Source of the DNA: JBOFEH01 sp051650265
GTDB taxonomy: Bacteria; Bacillota; Clostridia; Lachnospirales; Cellulosilyticaceae
Length of the DNA: 20,204 nt
Assembly: GCA_051650265.1 (NCBI GenBank)
Contig: JBOFIR010000136.1
Span: 1-20,204, forward strand
Reading direction: 5' to 3'
In this document: piece by piece, positions 15,042-20,204 of the stretch
Numbering within the stretch: position 1 is the first letter of the stretch
Layout: each line of letters starts with the position of its first letter
The notes under the pieces: generated by a model
Told to the model about the DNA's origin: nothing
Databases searched by the model: none
Seen by the model: only the letters and a program-made list of their open reading frames with translations
Made by a program: the position numbers and the translations under genes

Positions 15042-15089
15042 AATCAAAAAGGTTATAGGCATATGCCTATAACCTTTTTGATTTTATTT
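15036..15089 (+). terminator. Bidirectional terminator: perfect 54-bp palindrome over two stop codons
   Basis: Positions 15036-15062 and 15063-15089 are exact reverse complements (27-bp arms, no central spacer). The strong core is AAAAAGGTTATAGGCAT with its complement, and the T-rich outer part serves as U-tract on each strand. The palindrome contains the stop codon of the plus-strand reductase (15039-15041) and that of the minus-strand GH18 gene (15084-15086). Confidence 0.9.
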
Positions 15090-16475
15090 TCCATAATAAG
15101 CTTTGGAAAGTGTTTCTTCAAGTTTTTCAGGATCATTGATAGCTTCAGCCATTGCATTGGATAGGATGTTACCTTTATCCATATTACTATGCCATGTAAA
15201 CATACCGCCTAGACAGTTATCAATGACATACTGTCCTTTAAAATAGATAGAAAGTGGATTATCATAACCTAAGAAATAATCACCAGATGGATAAATGATA
15301 TAAGGTGCTTTGGCAACATTATCCCATTTAACCTTATAACCTTTTTTGTTCAAATAATTCTTACGGATTTCATCAAATGTTTTGGTAATGTTCCCACCAC
15401 GCCCGTAAAGAGGAAGTCCCATCAAGATTTTTTCTGGAGGCATACCAGCCTCTACAAGATTGTTTACATAACCACTTACGCTTGTATTGTTTAATGCCAA
15501 TGGAGATGGATATAAATTAGATTGGTGACGTTCGGCATTAACACCAGTTTGCCCAGAAGTAAAGTCATAAGACATAAGGTTAAAGTAATCAATATACTCA
15601 GCAATGCCGGCGATATCAACATTTCGGATATAAGAAGCATCGCCTGAACCTGCAACACTCAGCCAAGCTGTTGGACCTAATACATCACGAAGTGCCTGAA
15701 GAAGTAATGTGAAGTTCTCGCGATCTTCTTTACGAGATTTGATGCCAGAAGCACTACTACCTGGATATTCCCAGTCAATATCAATACCATCTAGATTGTA
15801 TTCGTCTACCCAACGTTTTGCTTCTCTTGCAAAACGGTAGCGAGAAGCAGGTGTCAATGCAGCGTCTGAAAAACCATCAGCAGCCCAGCCGCCAATAGCC
15901 ATGATCACTTTAAGGTCTGGGTTAGAGTATCTCAGATCAGCAAGTTCTTGAAGTTGTTTTTCAGAATAAACGTATAATGTACCATCGGGGTTAATAAGTG
16001 CAAAGGCATAAATCACAAAGTCTAATAAGTAAGGATCTACATTTTCGGGAGAACCCAATACGTATTCACCTACTATTTTGTCAATATCAGGACATGCAGG
16101 ATTGTAACCTTGATTAGGTAATGAATGAATTTCGGGGCGGTAGTCATCTTTGAGCCGATCAATAAAGCGAATGAGATAATCGTGAGTGAGGGGCTTGTTG
16201 GGTTGCATATAGAATTTGGCACGTAATACTTGATCAGGGCTGATGATGGAAACACTAGGGGCTGAATCAGATGCGGTTGTACGCATAATTTCTATATCAC
16301 GATTTTTGAACTCCGAATAACTTCTAAAAAATTGAGGAACCTGTGAGGATCTGAACGAAGGATTATTATAAGTGATAACCCATTTATCCTGACAGTCAGC
16401 TAGGGAGGTAACACCTTGAGGACTTAAGCCTGTGAGAGTAGGAACATATTGTCCTATGCTTGGAAAAGCTGACAT
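15084..16475 (-). CDS. Glycoside hydrolase family 18 protein (chitinase-like), no signal peptide
   Basis: A 463-residue protein with a complete GH18 barrel at about 132-450. The catalytic motif is DGIDIDWE (229-236), so E236 is the acid/base and D232 and D234 are in place. Strand motifs IMAIGGW (191-197), YFNLMSYD and ILMGLPLYGRG are also present. GH18 enzymes cut chitin or other GlcNAc polymers, including peptidoglycan and glycoproteins. Residues 1-115 form an extra domain I do not recognise. There is no signal peptide, anchor or LysM repeat, so export is unexplained. The ATG at 16475 is 9 nt behind AAAGGAG. An upstream TTG at 16484 abuts it and is rejected. Single gene, convergent with the sulfur operon. 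Confidence 0.92.
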   Translation of the reverse strand: MSAFPSIGQYVPTLTGLSPQGVTSLADCQDKWVITYNNPSFRSSQVPQFFRSYSEFKNRDIEIMRTTASDSAPSVSIISPDQVLRAKFYMQPNKPLTHDYLIRFIDRLKDDYRPEIHSLPNQGYNPACPDIDKIVGEYVLGSPENVDPYLLDFVIYAFALINPDGTLYVYSEKQLQELADLRYSNPDLKVIMAIGGWAADGFSDAALTPASRYRFAREAKRWVDEYNLDGIDIDWEYPGSSASGIKSRKEDRENFTLLLQALRDVLGPTAWLSVAGSGDASYIRNVDIAGIAEYIDYFNLMSYDFTSGQTGVNAERHQSNLYPSPLALNNTSVSGYVNNLVEAGMPPEKILMGLPLYGRGGNITKTFDEIRKNYLNKKGYKVKWDNVAKAPYIIYPSGDYFLGYDNPLSIYFKGQYVIDNCLGGMFTWHSNMDKGNILSNAMAEAINDPEKLEETLSKAYYGK

Positions 16476-16546
16476 GAGAAACAACTCCTTTATACACTGT
16501 TATATATTAATAGTATTTCAAAATAATGGAAGTGTTGCCTGGACTA

Positions 16547-16576
16547 TTGGATAATTATAAAAAAATATAGTAAAAT
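16547..16576 (+). promoter_or_regulatory. Possible promoter of the Eis-like gene
   Basis: TTGGAT (16547-16552), an 18-bp spacer and TAAAAT (16571-16576) lie 30 bp before the ATG. The flanks are so A-rich that other pairings are possible. Confidence 0.45.
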
Positions 16577-16605
16577 GTAATAAAATACGTGTTGGGGGTA
16601 TAAAT

Positions 16606-17745
16606 ATGGTGATTAAACAGTTAGAGAAAGATAATCTTGTGCAGAGAGAAGCCTTTATCCGTTTAGTAGGATATAGCTTTCGTGGGTGTGGACCTGCACC
16701 GTTTGAGGCAGACTGGGAGAACTATACACCTGATGTGGGTATGATCATGGGCAATTGGGATGGGGACACACTTGCTAGTGCGATTATGATTTCACATCGT
16801 CAGATCATGATAGATGGTAAGGCAGTAGCTATGGATGGACTTGGTGGTGTAGCCACCTCTCCTGTGTATAGAAATGGAGGGTGGTGCAGTGCGTTAATTA
16901 AGGAAGGTTTGAAACAAATGTATGAACATGGCGCTGTATTTTCTGCATTAGCACCCTTTTCATATGCTTTTTATGAGAAATTAGGATGGAAATGGAGTTA
17001 TAATCATTTGATCTATAACGTACCTATGAGTGAACTTGCAGGCTTTAAAAGTAATTATAAGGTAGAGCTCGTTGATGCAAGTAATATGGAGGAACTTAAA
17101 GTATTTTATGAAGAGCACATTCAGTCAATCAATGGGGTTGGTTTAAGGGAGGATTGGAACTGGCAGGCACGTCTACAAACTGCACCATATGGAATAATAG
17201 TGAGAGATTTAGAGCAACATGTAGTAGGCTATATGCTCTATGAAATTTATCAAGGGCAAGATTTATTTAAAGTATGTGAAATTCAGAATGAAGATGTACA
17301 AGCATTAAAAACAATGTTTAGTTACATTTATGGGCATTGTGGGCAGGTTGGTAATGTAGAGTTTATGACACCTGAGTATATCGACCTTCTAGATTATTGG
17401 AGTAATCCAAGATGGGGATGTCATAAAAATACTGGTATGATGCTCAGGGTGGTTAATGTTCAAGAAGCACTTAAAGCTTATAATTACGAAGGAAAAGGAA
17501 GTTTCTCTATTAAAGTAATGGATGAAGTGTGTGAATGGAATAATAAGACTTTCTCTGTGCAAGTGGCACAAAACCTTATTAATATAGAAGAAACAGTAAC
17601 CAAACCAGATCTAACGATCAACATTAGACAATTGGCACAAGTGCTTATTGGGTTTAGGACATTGGATGAAGTAGAACATGAAGGGACACTTAAGGGATAC
17701 TTTAAGGAAAAAAGAGGACGTGTAGTATTAATGGATTCTTTTTAA
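16606..17745 (+). CDS. Eis-like GNAT N-acetyltransferase
   Basis: A 379-residue protein with the three-part layout of the Eis family: a GNAT domain (about 1-140), a second GNAT-like domain (about 150-275) and a C-terminal SCP2-like domain (about 285-379). The acetyl-CoA motif is VATSPVYRNGGWCSAL (82-97). Y123 in FYEKLGW matches the tyrosine acid of Eis. The protein ends in phenylalanine, whose free carboxylate is the base in mycobacterial Eis. Those enzymes acetylate amines, including aminoglycosides and lysines, but the substrate here cannot be predicted and no resistance claim is made. GGGGG lies 6-7 nt before the ATG. A 63-residue gene follows after 18 bp. Confidence 0.88.
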   Translation: MVIKQLEKDNLVQREAFIRLVGYSFRGCGPAPFEADWENYTPDVGMIMGNWDGDTLASAIMISHRQIMIDGKAVAMDGLGGVATSPVYRNGGWCSALIKEGLKQMYEHGAVFSALAPFSYAFYEKLGWKWSYNHLIYNVPMSELAGFKSNYKVELVDASNMEELKVFYEEHIQSINGVGLREDWNWQARLQTAPYGIIVRDLEQHVVGYMLYEIYQGQDLFKVCEIQNEDVQALKTMFSYIYGHCGQVGNVEFMTPEYIDLLDYWSNPRWGCHKNTGMMLRVVNVQEALKAYNYEGKGSFSIKVMDEVCEWNNKTFSVQVAQNLINIEETVTKPDLTINIRQLAQVLIGFRTLDEVEHEGTLKGYFKEKRGRVVLMDSF

Positions 17746-17763
17746 AAGGAGGTAAGGGCTGTA

Positions 17764-17955
17764 ATGGCATACGAACATCAAGATAAAGAACAATTAAAGG
17801 ATCAACTGAGGATCTGTTACAGCAAATTAGCAGTATTAGAAAAACCAACACAATTAACAGCATATAACCGCAATGAAGCCGATATAGCAAAAAAGAGGCA
17901 ACATATCGAAGAAGAGATGCTACAAATAAAACAGCAAATTAAAAAACTCCAATGA
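17764..17955 (+). CDS. 63-residue helical (coiled-coil) protein, unknown function
   Basis: A small soluble, charged protein with two predicted amphipathic helices: about 6-27 (DKEQLKDQLRICYSKLAVLE), then a PTQLTAYNRNEA turn and a second helix about 38-62 rich in K, E and Q. The pattern suggests a helical hairpin or coiled coil. I recognise no family. AGGAGG lies about 10 nt before the ATG, overlapping the end of the Eis-like gene region, and the terminator stem covers the stop codon, so it is expressed, probably with the acetyltransferase. A real gene is likely from the ribosome binding site, tight spacing and terminator. Confidence 0.72.
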   Translation: MAYEHQDKEQLKDQLRICYSKLAVLEKPTQLTAYNRNEADIAKKRQHIEEEMLQIKQQIKKLQ

Positions 17956-17974
17956 TAACATCATTGGAGTTTTT
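17942..17974 (+). terminator. Terminator after the 63-residue gene
   Basis: AAAAACTCCAATGAT (17942-17956) and ATCATTGGAGTTTTT (17960-17974) form a perfect 15-bp stem with loop AAC. The stop codon TGA (17953-17955) lies in the stem. Confidence 0.92.
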
Positions 17975-18005
17975 GTCATAATATGATATTAAACCCCATA
18001 GGCCA

Positions 18006-18034
18006 TGGACAAATAAAATAAAAGTAGCTATGAT
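18006..18034 (+). promoter_or_regulatory. Promoter of the deoxynucleotidase gene
   Basis: TGGACA (18006-18011), a 17-bp spacer and TATGAT (18029-18034) lie 26 bp before the ATG at 18061. Confidence 0.6.
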
Positions 18035-18060
18035 AATGTATTAAAGAAGGTGGTGGAAAC

Positions 18061-18666
18061 ATGATAAATCAAAAACCTGTTTTATTAATCGATCAAGATG
18101 ATGTATTAGCTGAATATATGAAAACAGTGACCTATACATTCAATGAAATCCATCAGACAGCGTTTAAACCAGAAGATTGCAATTGTTGGGATTTAGAAAA
18201 AGTATTTGGAGACCAAATCTTTGATATTATGTATGAGCCCGAGTTGTTTAGAAAACTTGAACCAGTACCTCATGCATTGGCGGTTTTTGAAAGACTCTAT
18301 AAAAGTGGACTCTTCGAGATATTTATTGTGACAGCAGCCCATCCAGCATCCGTTGAAGCAAAATATGAATGGATTAAGGAGTATCTCCCTTTCTTTCCTT
18401 TAAACCACATCATTATTTGTTCCTCAAAGTATATGGTTAAAGGGGATTTTTTACTTGATGATGGTATGCATAATATTAATGCATTTGCTGAACATGGTGG
18501 AATTCCTATTATATTTAATAGACCACACAATATTGGTGATAGGAGTGAGCATAGTCGCATTAATAACTGGCTAGAGTTTGAAAAGTTTATCGTTGAGCAG
18601 TGTTACGGAGATTATGAAGCAACTTATTTTCAACAGTTAGATGAGGAAAAGAAAACAGCAGTCTAG
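18061..18666 (+). CDS. 5'(3')-deoxyribonucleotidase-like HAD phosphatase
   Basis: A 201-residue cytosolic HAD-fold protein of the NT5C type, which removes phosphate from (deoxy)nucleoside monophosphates and helps control dNTP pools. Motif I is DQDDVLA (11-17), with nucleophile D11 and acid/base D13. Motif II is T91 in IVTAA. Motif III is a Lys in SSKYMVKGD (K123 or K127). Motif IV is LLDDG (131-135). The small cap lies between motifs I and II and contains NCWDLEKVFG. The product has no transmembrane segment. The ATG follows GAAGGTGGTGG. It is transcribed alone from 18006-18034. The exact nucleotide specificity cannot be read. Confidence 0.85.
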   Translation: MINQKPVLLIDQDDVLAEYMKTVTYTFNEIHQTAFKPEDCNCWDLEKVFGDQIFDIMYEPELFRKLEPVPHALAVFERLYKSGLFEIFIVTAAHPASVEAKYEWIKEYLPFFPLNHIIICSSKYMVKGDFLLDDGMHNINAFAEHGGIPIIFNRPHNIGDRSEHSRINNWLEFEKFIVEQCYGDYEATYFQQLDEEKKTAV

Positions 18667-18694
18667 TTGTATAACAATTAGAATTGGGTATAAT
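18667..18694 (+). promoter_or_regulatory. Promoter of the metallochaperone-tatD pair
   Basis: TTGTAT (18667-18672), a 16-bp spacer and TATAAT (18689-18694) begin right after the upstream gene's TAG stop codon (18664-18666). The expected start lies about 28 nt before the ATG at 18729. Confidence 0.6.
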
Positions 18695-18728
18695 GAATAG
18701 AGAAAAACACATAAGAGGAGGAATAGAA

Positions 18729-18926
18729 ATGATTGTAAAAATTGAAGGAATGAGCTGTGGTCATTGTAGTGGCCATGTTAAAGAAGCGCTTGAAGCATTA
18801 GATGGTGTTGTTAAAGTAGACGTGAATTTACAAGAAGGAACTGCTCATATTGACGGAAGTGTTTCACAAGATGCTGTAAAGGAAGCGATTGATGAAGCGG
18901 GATATGATGTAGTAGGTATTGAATAA
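18729..18926 (+). CDS. Heavy-metal-associated (CopZ-like) metallochaperone
   Basis: A 65-residue single HMA domain. The metal site is GMSCGHC (7-13, C10 and C13). The rest keeps the beta-alpha-beta-beta-alpha-beta pattern, including GVVKVDVNL, the AHIDG strand and EAGYDVVGIE at the end. Such proteins carry Cu(I), or sometimes another soft metal, to a P-type ATPase or repressor. No ATPase or CsoR/CopY gene is in the window. His at the second position between the cysteines is less usual than Ala or Ser. An upstream ATG at 18684 would add 15 residues but would lie within the promoter. AAGAGGAGG before 18729 fixes the start. It overlaps tatD by one base. Confidence 0.9.
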   Translation: MIVKIEGMSCGHCSGHVKEALEALDGVVKVDVNLQEGTAHIDGSVSQDAVKEAIDEAGYDVVGIE

Positions 18927-19684
18927 TGTATTTTGATTCACATGCACATTATGATGATGAGCGATTTGATGAGGACCGTGAAGTGCTTTTAGAGGGACTT
19001 GTTTCAAAAGGTGTAGTTTATGTCGTTAATGCAGGTGCCAATATGTCATCTTCTAGGCGCGGTATCGAACTTGCACAGCAATATGATTATATATATGCAT
19101 CTGTAGGTGTCCATCCTCATGATGTAGAAGATATGACGATACAAGATTTGAATGAACTAAGAGCACTTAGTCATAAGGATAAAGTGGTAGCTATTGGTGA
19201 AATAGGTTTAGATTATTATTATGACTTATCACCTAGGGAACTACAAAAGAATTGGTTTGAAAAACAACTTGAACTTGCAAAAGAAGTCAAACTTCCTGTG
19301 ATTATTCATAGTAGAGATGCTTGTCAAGAAACCTTTGACTTGTTGAAAGCGCATGGGATCACGGAAGGTGTAATTCATTGTTTCTCAGGTAGCAAAGAAC
19401 TTGCAAAAGAATATATTAAACGTGGTTTATATATCGGAATAGGCGGAGCAATTACATTCAAAAATGCTAGAAAAACTGTAGAAGTCGTAGAATCAATTCC
19501 TTTAGAAATGATCTTAATTGAGACGGATGCACCTTACTTGACACCTGTTCCACATAGAGGTAGAAGAAATGATTCTTCATATTTGGAACATGTCGTAGAG
19601 AAAATCGCTGAGATTAAAGGGGTAACACCACAAGAAGTAGCCCAAATTACGGCAGAAAATGCTAAAAAGTTATTTAAAATTTAG
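18926..19684 (+). CDS. tatD: TatD family metal-dependent hydrolase
   Basis: A 252-residue amidohydrolase-fold protein of the TatD family, 3'-5' DNA/RNA exonucleases with a proposed quality-control role. Metal ligands are in place: H6 and H8 (SHAHYDD), E92 (GEIGLDYY), H128 (IHSRD), H151 (HCFSG) and D201 (ETDAPYLTP). The length is standard. The ATG overlaps the preceding stop as TAATG, and no clear ribosome binding site precedes it, so translation is probably coupled to the metallochaperone. The terminator is at 19686-19732. In many Bacillota tatD follows metG. Here other genes lie between the two. Confidence 0.95.
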   Translation: MYFDSHAHYDDERFDEDREVLLEGLVSKGVVYVVNAGANMSSSRRGIELAQQYDYIYASVGVHPHDVEDMTIQDLNELRALSHKDKVVAIGEIGLDYYYDLSPRELQKNWFEKQLELAKEVKLPVIIHSRDACQETFDLLKAHGITEGVIHCFSGSKELAKEYIKRGLYIGIGGAITFKNARKTVEVVESIPLEMILIETDAPYLTPVPHRGRRNDSSYLEHVVEKIAEIKGVTPQEVAQITAENAKKLFKI

Positions 19685-19685
19685 T

Positions 19686-19732
19686 AAAAAAGAGCTTATC
19701 TTGCGTGAAAAAATGCGAGAAAGCTCTTTTTT
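19686..19732 (+). terminator. Terminator of tatD
   Basis: AAAAAAGAGCTT (about 19686-19696) pairs with AAGCTCTTTTTT (19721-19732), extended inward by TCTTGCG with TGCGAGA (two wobble pairs), loop TGAAAAAA. A T-run follows. Confidence 0.85.
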
Positions 19733-20093
19733 GTTGCATAAATGTTAAATTGTAGAATTTGTATGAGAAAACAAGAAAAGAAAAAAGAGATTAGTATTAC
19801 TAAACTTATGGTTTAAGTTATATGTGCTTTTTATGAAGAAAAAAAGTAAACTAGTGTATAAAAAACATATAAAATGGTATAAAAAATAGATAATAATAAA
19901 AAATTATATAAAAGTTAGTACTAAAAAATAGGTCTGTAGCATAAGTATATTATTAATTAATTGTTACATAAGTATTAAGTTGAGAAAGGAGGAAAACACG
20001 CTAAAAACTATAAAAACCATTGAAAAACAAGGGATTAATGAGCCTTTGAAAAGGAAAAAACAAAAATTGGAAGAAAAAGTTGTTACGAAAAGC
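19733..20093 (+). other. AT-rich stretch without a recognisable gene
   Basis: About 360 bp of very AT-rich sequence after the tatD terminator, up to the promoter at 20094. No convincing ORF with a standard start is present. The only gene-like feature is an AAAGGAGG at 19985-19992 before a 35-codon reading frame that lacks ATG, GTG or TTG (listed separately). Confidence 0.6.
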
Positions 20094-20105
20094 TTGATAA
20101 AATAA
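19998..20105 (+). other. Possible degraded or ACG-initiated small ORF
   Basis: A consensus AAAGGAGG (19985-19992) is followed, 5 nt on, by ACG and then 34 open codons (Lys/Glu-rich, 35 residues in all) to TAA at 20103-20105. One transition would make a normal ATG. It may be a decayed gene start, a true ACG start or chance. I do not recognise the peptide. Confidence 0.2.
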
Positions 20106-20122
20106 CGAAATTGTATTACAAT
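20094..20122 (+). promoter_or_regulatory. Promoter reading out of the window
   Basis: TTGATA (20094-20099), a 17-bp spacer and TACAAT (20117-20122). The start would be near 20129, and the transcript runs off the window edge. The first 75 nt can fold into a long hairpin: CTTATTT (about 20154-20160) with AAATGAG (about 20192-20198), and CATCGAT (20171-20177) with ATTGATG. The leader may be regulatory. Confidence 0.5.
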
Positions 20123-20204
20123 TCATTATATGATTTGTAAAAATCAAACACACGCTTATTTCCAGTAAAGCATCGATTAGCACGATTGATGAAATGAGAG
20201 GGAG

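Noticed and set aside
20001..20183. 60-residue minus-strand ORF at the window end
   Set aside because: It is Phe-rich and AT-driven, has no ribosome binding site, and runs opposite a promoter and a better plus-strand frame.
1..20204. CRISPR arrays, insertion sequences, prophage or integrative elements
   Set aside because: No repeat-spacer pattern, transposase, integrase, phage gene or att-like duplication next to the tRNA was seen.

Overview
The window comes from a low-GC Gram-positive (Bacillota) chromosome, most likely a clostridium. The signs are AT-rich sequence throughout, strong AGGAGG-type ribosome binding sites, consensus sigma-A-like promoters, many U-tailed terminators, and Bacillota-type families (DUF975, DUF1836, TcyP-type cystine carrier, ATP-dependent PEP carboxykinase). 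The genus cannot be fixed from this sequence alone. I see no phage, transposon, CRISPR array or integration site.

Layout. 1-395: end of an rRNA operon (23S 3' end, 5S, tRNA-Tyr, terminator). 446-3568: a chemoreceptor (minus strand) and an exported protein of unknown function (plus strand), diverging from one 30-bp segment that reads as a promoter on both strands. 3640-4038: a cold-shock protein gene with a long leader whose 5' part can pair with its own Shine-Dalgarno sequence. 4171-8515: mostly independently expressed single genes (DUF975 membrane protein, TrhA/hemolysin III, DUF1836 protein, pckA, a small PH-like protein), separated by hairpin terminators, some of them bidirectional. 8632-10715: metG with its own promoter and terminator. 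10958-15041: a three-gene operon for cystine uptake, cysteine desulfidation and flavin-dependent disulfide reduction, ending in a perfect 54-bp palindrome that contains its last stop codon and the stop codon of the convergent GH18 gene. 15084-17974: a GH18 protein without a signal peptide, diverging from an Eis-like acetyltransferase that is followed by a 63-residue helical protein. 18006-19732: a 5'-deoxynucleotidase, then a metallochaperone-like gene overlapping tatD by one base. 19733-20204: no clear gene, but a good promoter near the edge whose transcript continues out of the window.

How the genes fit together. Most of the window is housekeeping plus physiology: translation (rRNA, tRNA-Tyr, metG), central carbon (pckA), chemotaxis, cold response and membrane homeostasis. 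The clearest functional module is the sulfur operon. The carrier would import cystine, the flavoprotein could reduce it or a related disulfide, and the Fe-S desulfidase would yield pyruvate, ammonia and sulfide. I did not find one large unknown system. The most unusual signals are regulatory: the face-to-face promoter, the cold-shock leader and the palindrome shared by two stop codons.
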